Shown: one piece after another, positions 25,922 through 35,357 of the stretch | How positions within the stretch are numbered: the first letter of the stretch is position 1 | Layout: each line of letters starts with the position of its first letter | Origin: Paenibacillus vietnamensis | Lineage (GTDB): Bacteria; Bacillota; Bacilli; Paenibacillales; Paenibacillaceae | Reading direction: 5' to 3' | DNA: 64,000 nucleotides | Assembly (NCBI RefSeq): GCF_020169515.1 | Contig: NZ_JAHMHW010000017.1 | Location: forward strand, 35,887 to 99,886 | Notes under the pieces: generated by a model | The model's input: the letters and a program-made list of their open reading frames with translations, nothing else | Told to the model about the DNA's origin: nothing | Databases searched by the model: none | Made by a program: the position numbers and the translations under genes

Positions 25922-27726
25922 TCAACCAGAAGAAGGGCCCGGCGATGAGGGAAAAGCCGAAGGAGTTCAAAAAAACGCTGCTTCGCCTGCTTGGCTATTT
26001 GAAGCCGCAGCGAATGAAGCTGATCGCGGTTGCCGTTATGGCGCTGCTGGGCACCTTGTTCAGCATCATTAGCCCCAAGCTGCTCGGAGATGCGACATCG
26101 TCGCTGTTCGACAGCTTCATGAACGGAACGAGGGTGGAGTTCGATCAATTGGGCAAATTGCTTTTATGGCTGGTTGGACTTTATTTGTTATCTGCGATGT
26201 TCTCCTACTTGCAGCAGTATACGATGGCCGGCATAGCCCAGCGTACGATTGCGGGCATGCGGCGCGAAGTGAATGAGAAGCTGAGCCGTCTACCGCTCCG
26301 CTACTTTGACCGCCATCCGCACGGCGAGCTGCTCAGCAGGGCGGTCAACGATATTGACAACATCAACAATTCGCTTCAGCAGGGCTTGATGCAGCTGATC
26401 ACCTCAACGGTCACCATTCTCGGCACGATTATAATGATGCTGGTCATCAGCCCGCTGCTTACCTTGGTCGTTTGCGTGAGCCTTCCGTTAAGCGGGCTCG
26501 TGATCCGCTTCATCATGACCAGGAGCCAGAAGTATTTCATCAATCAGCAGGCGGAGCTGGGCCGGGTTAACGGACATATCGAAGAGATGTACAGCGGCCA
26601 TCAGGTAGTCAAAGCATACGGTTACGAGCAGAAGTCGATCGATGACTTTGACGGGATGAATGACCGGCTGTATCAGGCCGGCTGGAAAGCGCAGTTCATT
26701 TCCGGCTTGATGATGCCGATGATGACGTTTATCGGCAATATCAGCTATGTGCTCGTTACGATTGCCGGAAGCGTGCTCGCCCTGAACGGGAGCATCCGGA
26801 TCGGCGATATCCAGGCTTTCATTCAATATACTCAGCAGCTGAATCATCCGATGATTCAGGCCGCGAGTATTGCGAACATGATCCAGACGGCGCTGGCATC
26901 GGCTGAGCGGGTGTTTCTTCTGCTCGATGAAGAAGAAGAGGCGGAGGAACGGCCGAATTCCGCGGACCTGGCAGCCTTAAAGGGCGATGTCGTGTTTCGC
27001 GATGTAAGCTTCGGTTATGAGGATGGCAAACCGATCATTAAAGGCTTGAACCTGAATGTGAAGGAAGGGCAAACGATCGCGATCGTCGGGCCTACCGGAG
27101 CGGGCAAAACGACGATGATCAACCTGCTCATGCGCTTTTACGAGATTAACGGAGGCCGGCTGGAGCTGGGCGGGACCGACTATCGGGAGCTGACCCGCGA
27201 ACAGGTTCGCAGCCGCTATGCGATGGTTTTACAGGATACATGGCTGTTCAGCGGCACGATCCGGGACAATATCGCCTACGGCAAGGAAGGCGCTTCGGAT
27301 GAAGAAATCGTTCACGCTGCACGCCTTGCGTACGCCGACGATTTCATACGGACGCTCCCGGACGGGTACGATACCGTGCTTGGCGAGGATGCATCGAACA
27401 TTTCCCAAGGCCAGCGGCAGCTGCTGACGATCGCCCGCGCCATCTTGTCCGATCCGCTGATCCTTATTCTGGATGAGGCGACGAGCAGCGTAGATACGCG
27501 TACGGAAATGAATATTCAGAATGCGATGAAGGAAATGACGCGCGGCAGAACGAGCTTTGTGATCGCCCATCGTCTCTCCACCATCAAGAATGCCGATCTT
27601 ATTCTGGTCATGAATCAGGGAGAGATTATCGAGCAGGGCACCCATGCGGAGCTTCTGGAGCGGAAGGGCTTCTATGCGGAGCTGCACGGCAGCCAGTTCG
27701 CACAGAAAGAGATGCAGGCGATTTGA
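25918..27726 (+). CDS. Heterodimeric ABC exporter subunit with catalytic Glu (BmrD/LmrD-like)
   Basis: Partner half-transporter of 602 residues. The N-terminal half has six TM helices, and the nucleotide-binding domain carries Walker A GPTGAGKTT (about residue 392), Walker B LILILDEATSSVD with the catalytic Glu, and a divergent signature ISQGQRQL instead of LSGGQ. This signature faces the defective Walker B of the first subunit in the dimer, which fits asymmetric exporters. The ATG at 25918 overlaps the previous stop (ATGA) and has GAGGAGG upstream, so the subunits are translationally coupled. Confidence 0.9.
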   Translation: MINQKKGPAMREKPKEFKKTLLRLLGYLKPQRMKLIAVAVMALLGTLFSIISPKLLGDATSSLFDSFMNGTRVEFDQLGKLLLWLVGLYLLSAMFSYLQQYTMAGIAQRTIAGMRREVNEKLSRLPLRYFDRHPHGELLSRAVNDIDNINNSLQQGLMQLITSTVTILGTIIMMLVISPLLTLVVCVSLPLSGLVIRFIMTRSQKYFINQQAELGRVNGHIEEMYSGHQVVKAYGYEQKSIDDFDGMNDRLYQAGWKAQFISGLMMPMMTFIGNISYVLVTIAGSVLALNGSIRIGDIQAFIQYTQQLNHPMIQAASIANMIQTALASAERVFLLLDEEEEAEERPNSADLAALKGDVVFRDVSFGYEDGKPIIKGLNLNVKEGQTIAIVGPTGAGKTTMINLLMRFYEINGGRLELGGTDYRELTREQVRSRYAMVLQDTWLFSGTIRDNIAYGKEGASDEEIVHAARLAYADDFIRTLPDGYDTVLGEDASNISQGQRQLLTIARAILSDPLILILDEATSSVDTRTEMNIQNAMKEMTRGRTSFVIAHRLSTIKNADLILVMNQGEIIEQGTHAELLERKGFYAELHGSQFAQKEMQAI

Positions 27727-27762
27727 GCCTGAGCCGAACATAAAATCCAATAGCAGAACAGT

Positions 27763-27808
27763 GAACCGCCTTCACCTTAATGAATAGGATGAAGGCGTTC
27801 TTTGTTTT
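27763..27808 (+). terminator. Terminator of the exporter operon
   Basis: GAACCGCCTTCA / TGAAGGCGTTC stem (one bulge), followed by TTTGTTTT. Confidence 0.75.
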
Positions 27809-27867
27809 ACTGCCAAGCGGTAGCCGCATATTCATGTAACAAAGCCTTGGGAAATGAGTGATGGAGG

Positions 27868-29454
27868 ATGAAAATTCATGTCGCTGCAGCCGGAGACAGT
27901 CTTTGGAAAATAGCGCAGGCATACGGGGTTGAATGGTCCGCTCTGATCTTGATGAACCGGCATATTTCCGATCCGGACTCGAATATCGCCGGTATGAACG
28001 TGCATATCCCGGATAAGACGGCAAGCCTCCGAAACCAAACGGCTATCCCTTCCTGCCCTCCCGAAATACCTGCCCGGTTAATCGATCAATGGATCCCGCT
28101 TACGCCTCTAACGGAAATGGCGGACAAGGAATACGATGTCCTAATCGTCGGAACGGGGGGAGGAGGAGGGGCTGCGCTCTGGAGGCTGTGCGAGCAGCTC
28201 GGCAATACCCCGATGCGAATCGGCGTTATCGAACGGGGGGATTTGCTTCTGCCGACGCATGCCCTGAACGTCCCGACGTTTTGGGATTGGTCCAAAATGC
28301 TGGAGTATTTCTTAAATCCGAAAATATCGACGCCAATCGGCAAATTATTGCCGGAATATTCCGGCGCCAGGCTCGTTTACGCCCTCGGAGGAAGAACGCT
28401 GTTCTGGGGAGCGACTACGCCTCGTTTCCCGTCCTTTGAATTAGCGGGTTGGCCGATCTCTTATAAGGAGCTTGAGACGTATTACAACATCGCCGAGCAA
28501 GTGATGGCCGTTAATAAATTCGGACCGCCGGCCCCGAGCAGTCAAATCGTTCTGGGCCGGCTCTGGGAAGGCGGTTACCCGGAAGCGAGCGTTCTTCCCC
28601 AGGCGATTGGCCGCGGGCAGTTCAGCTCCATCGTATTTTTGGGAGAGGCATTGCGCCACCGGCCATACGATCTGGCCGTCAAAGCGAGAGCCGTTCAAGT
28701 CACGACCGAGAATGGAAAAGCTGCCGGCGTAAAGGTGATGTCGCCGGATAAAACAACCTATTTTCTCAAGGCCAGGCATGTGGTCGTTTCCGGAGGCGCA
28801 CTCGAGACTCCGCGACTGCTTTTGAATTCCGGCATTCCGGGCAGAGCGATCGGGCATTATCTGATCAATCATTCTTTTATGAAGTCGCCCGGAAAGGTGA
28901 CGGACGCTTTGCCGGAAGAGGGCGGCTCGATCCTTATTCCGCAATCCGGGAACCGGCCTTATCAGGTACAAATGTATCTGTTCGGAGGAACGGATTATCT
29001 TTGCGATATGTTCGGCAGAGTCGAGCCCCGATTTGAGAATCGTGTTACTTTAGACTACTCAAGGAGGGATGAATACGGAGTTCCGGGCATTCAGGTCGAT
29101 TTCTCCTACAGCAGCAAAGACCAATCGGTCATTGGCCGATTGGCCGATGAGGCTAAACAAATAGCCTCTACGATTGGAGGAGCGTTGGCGCCCACCGCGA
29201 GCATGCCGGCGATTTGTATCCAACCGCCCGGAGCGGACTACCATGAAGCGGGGACATGCCGCATGGGCAGCGACCCGGCCAATTCGGCAACGGACCGGTA
29301 CGGTCAAATTCACGGCATAACCGGTCTTTATGCAGCGGACAATAGTGTCTTGCCCACTTTAGGCGCAGTAAATCCCACCTTGACGACCGCCGCGTTGGCT
29401 ATGCGCACGGCCGATCATATCGTCCGGCAGCTTAGGGACGCTGATGCCGGTTAA
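27868..29454 (+). CDS. LysM domain fused to a GMC-type FAD oxidoreductase
   Basis: Protein of 528 residues with an N-terminal LysM motif (about 3-48: VAAAGDSLWKIAQAYGVEWS ... NVHIPD) joined to a GMC flavoenzyme. The FAD-binding Rossmann loop is VGTGGGGGAA (residues about 94-103, fitting GxGxxG), LGGRTLFWGA is a second landmark, and the C-terminal domain has HEAGTCRMG and NPTLTTAALAMRTAD. GMC enzymes oxidise alcohols or sugars, usually with oxygen or a quinone. There is no signal peptide: LysM starts at residue 1, as in some spore-coat proteins. Monocistronic; substrate unknown. The pairing of LysM with GMC is unusual. Confidence 0.85.
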   Translation: MKIHVAAAGDSLWKIAQAYGVEWSALILMNRHISDPDSNIAGMNVHIPDKTASLRNQTAIPSCPPEIPARLIDQWIPLTPLTEMADKEYDVLIVGTGGGGGAALWRLCEQLGNTPMRIGVIERGDLLLPTHALNVPTFWDWSKMLEYFLNPKISTPIGKLLPEYSGARLVYALGGRTLFWGATTPRFPSFELAGWPISYKELETYYNIAEQVMAVNKFGPPAPSSQIVLGRLWEGGYPEASVLPQAIGRGQFSSIVFLGEALRHRPYDLAVKARAVQVTTENGKAAGVKVMSPDKTTYFLKARHVVVSGGALETPRLLLNSGIPGRAIGHYLINHSFMKSPGKVTDALPEEGGSILIPQSGNRPYQVQMYLFGGTDYLCDMFGRVEPRFENRVTLDYSRRDEYGVPGIQVDFSYSSKDQSVIGRLADEAKQIASTIGGALAPTASMPAICIQPPGADYHEAGTCRMGSDPANSATDRYGQIHGITGLYAADNSVLPTLGAVNPTLTTAALAMRTADHIVRQLRDADAG

Positions 29455-29526
29455 TCCAACAGGTCAATTCTCTCCCCCATGAAAGTAAGAACGGACTACT
29501 TCCCGTACTGCGGGAGGATCGGTATG

Positions 29527-30504
29527 TTATAAGTAATGCTTGACGGGAAACGGTGCGTTTCTGTACTCCAGCGGCGTTAAGCTGAATCTGGCTTTAAATT
29601 TTTTGTAAAAAAACGTCTGGTTCTCGTATCCGGCTTCCTTGATGACGGCTTCAATGCTCAGATCCGTATTTTTGAGCAGCAGACAGGCCTTTTTCATTTT
29701 CATATCCTGCATGTGGGAAAGAAAGGTTTTACCCGTTTGCGTCTTTAATAACGTGCTCAGGTAGTTAGGATGCAGATTGAAATGCGCGGCGGCGGCTGTC
29801 AAGGAAGCATCCGTCGCGTGGTCTTCCATGAAGGCGAGAATGTCCGATATATTAACGCCTTTGTTTCTCTGAAGTCCCGAATGAGAGTCCGCAGAGCGGT
29901 ACGCACGAAGGATTTCCGAGAAAATAAGAATAATATAGCAGTCGATTATCTCATCCGAGCACAACGATTTATCGTAATATTCGCACAGCAGTTCGGTTAC
30001 CCATTGATGGACTTTTGAATTTTTCCCATGCCTCGACAGAATGTAATTGTGTTCAACCTTGCTTTGGTAAACCGAATTGATGAGGAAGCTGGACAGAAGA
30101 TCGTTGCCCGACAGCCTGCCTAGCAGCGACTCGTTAAAATATCTCTTTCTCATCAGAATATTGATGATAATATCGTTTTCTCCCACCGGAAGAATAGAAT
30201 GGGTCACATTGGTATCCAGCAGGCAAATATCGCCTTCATGCATAACGACATCTTGAGCATGGATCCTCTGCGTACACTGCCCGGAAAAAACATAAATCAT
30301 CTCGATATATTGATGGCGGTGCTCCCGTGTTTTGCCTATACGGGGGTGCTTGATGATCTTGATATGTTCTTCGTTTCTAAATATAGCTTCTGTAATGATC
30401 GACGGATGGTTGTCCGTATTGGATGCCAGGTCCGGATTGAGCAGCAGCTCTTTTTCTTTATCCGTATATTCCCGCAATAACGATCTTAATTGGCTCGAAT
30501 CCAT
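29527..30504 (-). CDS. AraC-family transcriptional regulator with cupin sensor domain
   Basis: Regulator of about 325 residues. A cupin domain lies in the N-terminal half (HRHQYIEMIYVFSGQCTQRI, EGDICLLDTNVTHSI) and the AraC DNA-binding domain at the C terminus (LTAAAAHFNLHPNYLSTLL and VIKEAGYENQTFFYKKFKA, ending LTPLEYR). I choose the ATG at 30504 because GGGTGAT lies just upstream; the frame continues to 30549. It is divergent from the sensory/rhamnose locus starting near 30661 and shares a 150-base spacer with it, so it may add a second layer of control there. Ligand unknown. Confidence 0.87.
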   Translation of the reverse strand: MDSSQLRSLLREYTDKEKELLLNPDLASNTDNHPSIITEAIFRNEEHIKIIKHPRIGKTREHRHQYIEMIYVFSGQCTQRIHAQDVVMHEGDICLLDTNVTHSILPVGENDIIINILMRKRYFNESLLGRLSGNDLLSSFLINSVYQSKVEHNYILSRHGKNSKVHQWVTELLCEYYDKSLCSDEIIDCYIILIFSEILRAYRSADSHSGLQRNKGVNISDILAFMEDHATDASLTAAAAHFNLHPNYLSTLLKTQTGKTFLSHMQDMKMKKACLLLKNTDLSIEAVIKEAGYENQTFFYKKFKARFSLTPLEYRNAPFPVKHYL

Positions 30505-30691
30505 TGCATCACCCGCTAACCTGAGAACGTTTGTTATGAAGTCTATCATATCATAAACCTCAAAACGATAAGCTGAGATTCGGTCAGTCTTTTCTTTAAA
30601 AAGGATATTATAGTCCTGGGTTAGACTTGCTTAAATATAGATAATCGTTGTTTGGGGGGGATGCAAGATAAGCAAGAGAAAAGAATGGCGT

Positions 30692-31723
30692 TTGCCGCTT
30701 ATGGCGTTGCTGCTGCTGGCTGCGGCCATGACCGCGTGCTCCGGCAGCTCTCACGATGAATACAGGGTCATTTTCTCCGATCCTAACAGCTCCCCGTCAG
30801 AAGAGGACCAGCCTCAAATGAAGGAGTACACGATCGCTGTCGTACCGAAGGTGATTGAAATCTCTTATTTTAACGTGGCGGAGGACGGGGCGATGGAGGC
30901 GGCAGAGGATTTAGGCGTTGAGGTGATCTACGAGGGACCTCTAATCGCCGATGTGAACAAGCAGATCGAAATCATCGGGCAGCTCATCAAACAGAACGTG
31001 GATGCGATTGCGGTATCCGCCAACGATCCCGAGAAGCTGCTTCCGATTCTTAAGGAGGCCAGAGCACAAGGAATAAAGGTCATTACTTGGGATGCGGATA
31101 CAGTGCCGGAGGCCAGAGAGTTTTTCGTAAATATGGTCGATCCGGAAACGCTGGGCCGCCACTTGATGGACACGCTGGCATCGCACACGGACGAACGCGG
31201 AGAATTCGCCATTATGACGGGAGCCTTGTCCGCTTCCAATCTGAATGAATGGTCGAAATGGATTCAGATTCAGCAGAGCGAATTTTACCCTAAAATGAGG
31301 CTCGTAGAGATTGCGGCGAATGACGACGATCCCCGGAAGGCGTATGCGCTCGCCCAAAAGCTCCTGAACGATCATCCCGATCTCGCAGGGATTATCGGAA
31401 TCTCATCCGTCGGGCCCCCGGCAGCCGCCCAGGCCGTAAGAGAGGCGGACAGGGCCGGAGCGGTGAAGGTCGTCGGTTTATCTACGCCGGATCTCATGCG
31501 GGATTACTTGAATGACGGCTCCGCACAAATGGCAACGCTATGGAGTCCGAAGAAGCTTGGTTATTTAACGGTTGTACTGGCTAAAAATCTGCTCGAAGGC
31601 AAGCGTCCCGAGGACGGCCAGAACATTGACAGCGTAGGGAATATCCGGGTGTACGGGGACTCCGTCATTATGGGGGAGCCTTTAAATTTTACGGCGGAGA
31701 ATGTGGATCAATATGATTTTTAA
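30692..31723 (+). CDS. Periplasmic-binding-type sugar lipoprotein of the two-component cluster
   Basis: Type-1 sugar-binding protein (RbsB/RhaS-like) of about 343 residues: EYTIAVVPKVIEISYFNVAE opens the first lobe, NVDAIAVSANDPEKLLPILK is typical, and a lipobox TACSG follows a hydrophobic run. The start is unclear. The TTG at 30692 gives a signal peptide with no positive charge, whereas the frame continues upstream through KRKEWR to an ATA at 30668 that lies 7 bases after a GGGGGG run. Its 3' end overlaps the histidine kinase gene, which suggests it hands a bound sugar to that kinase rather than to a transporter. A second, transporter-type homologue is at 39006. Confidence 0.85.
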   Translation: MPLMALLLLAAAMTACSGSSHDEYRVIFSDPNSSPSEEDQPQMKEYTIAVVPKVIEISYFNVAEDGAMEAAEDLGVEVIYEGPLIADVNKQIEIIGQLIKQNVDAIAVSANDPEKLLPILKEARAQGIKVITWDADTVPEAREFFVNMVDPETLGRHLMDTLASHTDERGEFAIMTGALSASNLNEWSKWIQIQQSEFYPKMRLVEIAANDDDPRKAYALAQKLLNDHPDLAGIIGISSVGPPAAAQAVREADRAGAVKVVGLSTPDLMRDYLNDGSAQMATLWSPKKLGYLTVVLAKNLLEGKRPEDGQNIDSVGNIRVYGDSVIMGEPLNFTAENVDQYDF

Positions 31724-33524
31724 ATGGCGGGAGCGGTTATGCTTTTGGAAATACCGGTTTAGCGCGAAGCTTATCCTGGTTTATTTTGTGCTTACGGTCA
31801 TTCCCATGTCCTTGTTAGGTGTCTTGTCTTATTGGCAGTATACGAAGTCGATCGAGGAGCAGATCGGGGAATATATGCCGAGGTTCCTGTCTCAGGCCAA
31901 TTCCAGCATCAACATGCATATGCGCGAGTTTACGGAATTCCCTTCGCTCATGTTCAATTCGGATTCTATGATGGCTATTCTCAGGCGGGATGCTTACCAG
32001 AATCAGTCTGCGTTGAATAAGGACCAGTATGCGGTAAACAGTTACTTGGCCAGAACCTATCTGAATACCGGCAACCCGGACGTTCTTGGCGTATTCATTC
32101 TTTCCAAAAACCGGTTGTTCTCCAGCACAAGGGTCAAGTATTCCGGCCTTTATGCCGAAGACAGCACGCTGCCGTACGGCCAAAATCTGGATTTGCGGGG
32201 CGAAGTCAGGATCATTCTTCCGAGTGAGATTAATCTTTCCTTCGAGACGAAGGAACCGTTCCTGCTGATCATGCAGCAAATTAACGATGCGGACAACCGG
32301 AGAAGCCTGGCGACGATGCTGGTTGCCGTAAAGCTGAATTTTATCGACGGCATCCTGCGTGAGTTTGAAAGCAATAACAAGGCGGATTTGTGGCTCATGA
32401 ACGGCGAAGGGGAAATCATTTATCACACGAATCAGGAGCTTATTGGAAAACGGGACAACAGCATAACCAAATATCCCGTTTGGAACGGCAGCTTCCGGAA
32501 AGGCAAGGGAGCGGGGACCATCATCTACAGCTTAAGCCAGGATGACGCCTATAATTGGATTCTCGTCCATAGTATTCCCCTAAGATATTTAACGGAGAGA
32601 ACGGACTTCGTCAGGAATGTCACGATTGTCGTCTTTGTTTGCTTTGTGCTGATCACCTCGGTGATCTCGATCGTCTTTGCGCTCAGGGTGACCCGGCCGA
32701 TCAAGACGCTGTCCAAGCTGATGAAGGATGTAGAGATGGGGAAGCTCCAGGTGGACTTAAGGCTTCGGAGCGAGGATGAAATCGGCATGCTGGCACGCAG
32801 CTTTAATTCCATGGTCGCCACCATCCGCGAGCTGATCGAAAATAATTTCGATATTAAAATCCGCCAGAAGGAAGCGGAGCTGTACGCGCTCCAATCGCAG
32901 ATCAATCCGCATTTTTTGTACAATACGCTGGAAACGATTAATATGGCGGTCGAAGAAGGACGGTCGAATATGGTCGTGAATATGGTGACGCTGCTCGGGA
33001 AAATGCTCAGGTTTTCGGTCGGCAATAAATCCAAATTCGTCTCCATAACCGATGAAGTGCGCCATGCCGGCAATTATTTGACGATTCAGCAATTCCGCTT
33101 CAAGGACCGGTTAACGTTTGAGATTGTTATCAAAACGGATATCGAACGGCTGTATACGCCTAAATTTATTTTGCAGCCGATTGTTGAAAACGCTGTCAAG
33201 TACGGCTTGGAAAGCCGCAAAGCACTGGATATCCGGATCGGCGTCACCAGGGAGTTCGGCGCCCGCTCGGGGCGCGAGGATATCGTCTTCCGGATCAGGG
33301 ATAACGGTCCCGGCATCGACCACGACCGCTTGAAGCAGATGGAGGACTCGTTTCATTCGGAATCGGTCATTCACAAGGACTCCGGCTTCGGCCTCAGCAA
33401 CGTGAACGCCCGCATCGCGATCATGCTTGGGGAAGAATATGGGATTCAGTTGCACAGTATCGATGGGATAGGGACGGAGGTTACGATCCGCATCCCGGCC
33501 ATCGGGCCCGGCGAAATGAAATGA
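31701..33524 (+). CDS. YesM-family sensor histidine kinase
   Basis: Membrane kinase of 607 residues. TM1 is about residues 22-44 (LILVYFVLTVIPMSLLGVL); an extracellular dCache-like region runs to about 300; TM2 is around 310-333; a HAMP domain (RVTRPIKTLSKLMKDVEMG) and the His_kinase motif follow with phospho-acceptor His404 in INPHFLYN, then an HATPase domain (NDNGPGID-like DNGPGID, GFGLSNV). It overlaps the binding-protein gene by about 20 bases; a second ATG at 31713 is possible. The response regulator follows 23 bases later. The trio probably senses rhamnose or a rhamnosyl oligosaccharide and induces the downstream transporter and rhamnosidases. Confidence 0.88.
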   Translation: MWINMIFKWRERLCFWKYRFSAKLILVYFVLTVIPMSLLGVLSYWQYTKSIEEQIGEYMPRFLSQANSSINMHMREFTEFPSLMFNSDSMMAILRRDAYQNQSALNKDQYAVNSYLARTYLNTGNPDVLGVFILSKNRLFSSTRVKYSGLYAEDSTLPYGQNLDLRGEVRIILPSEINLSFETKEPFLLIMQQINDADNRRSLATMLVAVKLNFIDGILREFESNNKADLWLMNGEGEIIYHTNQELIGKRDNSITKYPVWNGSFRKGKGAGTIIYSLSQDDAYNWILVHSIPLRYLTERTDFVRNVTIVVFVCFVLITSVISIVFALRVTRPIKTLSKLMKDVEMGKLQVDLRLRSEDEIGMLARSFNSMVATIRELIENNFDIKIRQKEAELYALQSQINPHFLYNTLETINMAVEEGRSNMVVNMVTLLGKMLRFSVGNKSKFVSITDEVRHAGNYLTIQQFRFKDRLTFEIVIKTDIERLYTPKFILQPIVENAVKYGLESRKALDIRIGVTREFGARSGREDIVFRIRDNGPGIDHDRLKQMEDSFHSESVIHKDSGFGLSNVNARIAIMLGEEYGIQLHSIDGIGTEVTIRIPAIGPGEMK

Positions 33525-33547
33525 ACGTCTGAAGGAGGCTTGGACAG

Positions 33548-35185
33548 ATGCAAAAAATCAGAACGTTAATCGTCGATGACGAGGAAATGCTCCGGAATGG
33601 AATTGCCCGGCTTCTGACCGGTTGCGGGGAAGAATGGGAGGTTGTCGCCACGCTTTCCGACGGCAAGGAGGCATTGGATTATTTAAGCGGCTCTGAGGAA
33701 GGAATCGATCTCCTGATTACCGACGTCAAAATGCCGGAGATGGACGGATTAACTTTAATTACGGAAGGAAAGAAGCTGCATTCCTTTCGGGCTCTCGTCA
33801 TCAGCGGATATGATGAATTCCGGTACGTACAGACGGCGCTTCGCGAAGGGGCGATCGACTATTTGCTCAAGCCGATTGACCGGGAGGAATTCCGCAAACG
33901 GTTAGCTGAAATTCGGACTTCGATTATGGCGGAACGGTTAAAGGACAAAAGATGGAGCGAAATGGAGCATACTTCGGAAAAATTGAAAGCAACAAGGCAA
34001 ATCCAGTTGTTAAGCTACGTAACTTCAGCGGGACTCGATATTTCGCGCCTTGGTTATTGGGTGGAGGAATTTCCGAAGGGGCTGTACATCATGCTGCATG
34101 TCAGCCTCGACACTCCGTCCGCGGCAGCGGGGAGCTACACCTCTAAGGATTGGGCAGCTTACGGCTATGTGCTGGAAAATATGATCTCGGAAGTGGCGGA
34201 TACCTATTCCGGGCAGTTGAATGGGTGCAGCTGGTGCTGGAGGGGAGGCGATTCCAACTATTGGGTGCTGCTGTATTTGGGTAAGCCGAACACGGAAGAG
34301 AACGAGCCGCCGAATACGGTTATAAAAGAGCTGTCCCGCCGGATTCGCTCCTCGGTTTCGGCTTATACTCCTTTTACCGTTTCGGTTGCTTGCGGAAGCC
34401 CTATTGAAGATTTATATTTGCTGCCCGATGCCAAAGAGCAGGCCGAAATTCTGCTGCACTACCGGCTGCTCCATGGCGGCGACCGCCTGTACGGCGCGGA
34501 TGAGCTTCGTATGGGAGTGTGGCCGGCGGGGGACATGCTGGAGGAGCCTTTTGTCCAGCTCTCGGTCCGTCTGAGACAGGCGGTGGAACAGGTAAACGAC
34601 GCCGAGGCGGCTGAGCTTTCGAGGACGTTTTTTGAGCTGCTGGGAAAGGAATCCTCTCCGCAGGCGATCAGGCAAATCGTTAAAAATGTCTATATTCTCA
34701 TTCATTCTGCGGGCATCGAGCGCGAAGGCATTCCTGTGACCGCCGCTTTGGAGAAGGGACTTCAGCGATTGAATCAAGCGTCCCGTTTGCCGGAGCTGAA
34801 GGAAGAGATTGACGTTCGGGTGAAAGAGCTGATCCATCTGTTAAGGGAAGCCAGGAAAAGCGGCAGCATGGAGGTTATTGAACTGGCGAAAGCATGGATT
34901 TCGGCGCATTTGCACGATGAGCTGACTATAAAAGCGATTGCCGATTACGTTCATATGAATCCGTCTTACTTTTGCAGACATTTTAAAGCGCAAACCGGTC
35001 AGACTCTTCTGGATTACATTACGGGGCTGCGGATGACGAAGGCAAAGGAGCTGCTAAGCAATCCCAATTTAAAGCTGTACGATATCAGTACGCAGATCGG
35101 GTACCAGGATGTGAAATATTTTAGCCGCTTATTTAAACAAACGGTTGGCGAGACGCCTTCCAAATACCGGGAGCAGCTGCAGTAG
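33548..35185 (+). CDS. YesN-family response regulator with AraC DNA-binding domain
   Basis: Response regulator of 545 residues: receiver domain 1-125 with acidic pocket Asp10/Asp11, phospho-acceptor Asp59 (TDVKMPEMDG), and KPID carrying the conserved Lys. A middle region of unclear fold (about 150-430) follows, then a C-terminal AraC domain with LTIKAIADYVHMNPSYFCRH and ISTQIGYQDVKYFSRLFKQT, ending ETPSKYRE. AGGAGG precedes the ATG. It is the cognate partner of the kinase at 31701 and the likely activator of the transporter operon beginning at 35358, which lies beyond a terminator. Confidence 0.9.
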   Translation: MQKIRTLIVDDEEMLRNGIARLLTGCGEEWEVVATLSDGKEALDYLSGSEEGIDLLITDVKMPEMDGLTLITEGKKLHSFRALVISGYDEFRYVQTALREGAIDYLLKPIDREEFRKRLAEIRTSIMAERLKDKRWSEMEHTSEKLKATRQIQLLSYVTSAGLDISRLGYWVEEFPKGLYIMLHVSLDTPSAAAGSYTSKDWAAYGYVLENMISEVADTYSGQLNGCSWCWRGGDSNYWVLLYLGKPNTEENEPPNTVIKELSRRIRSSVSAYTPFTVSVACGSPIEDLYLLPDAKEQAEILLHYRLLHGGDRLYGADELRMGVWPAGDMLEEPFVQLSVRLRQAVEQVNDAEAAELSRTFFELLGKESSPQAIRQIVKNVYILIHSAGIEREGIPVTAALEKGLQRLNQASRLPELKEEIDVRVKELIHLLREARKSGSMEVIELAKAWISAHLHDELTIKAIADYVHMNPSYFCRHFKAQTGQTLLDYITGLRMTKAKELLSNPNLKLYDISTQIGYQDVKYFSRLFKQTVGETPSKYREQLQ

Positions 35186-35190
35186 AAGAG

Positions 35191-35226
35191 AAGGTTCTTG
35201 CCCTTATTGGGCGGGAACCTTTTTTT
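35191..35226 (+). terminator. Intrinsic terminator of the sensory operon
   Basis: AGGTTC..GCCC / GGGC..GAACCT stem and six T residues. It separates the sensing genes from the transport and rhamnosidase genes. Confidence 0.9.
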
Positions 35227-35357
35227 CAACCGTTAGGATGAAAGCAAATATTCTCCCCCATGGAGGTCACAGTAGTCTCCTTCCGGCAAATGAGGCGGCA
35301 GGTTAAAGTAAAGACAGAGACAGGGCAAGCATACGTAAGGAATGGAGGGAACTGACT

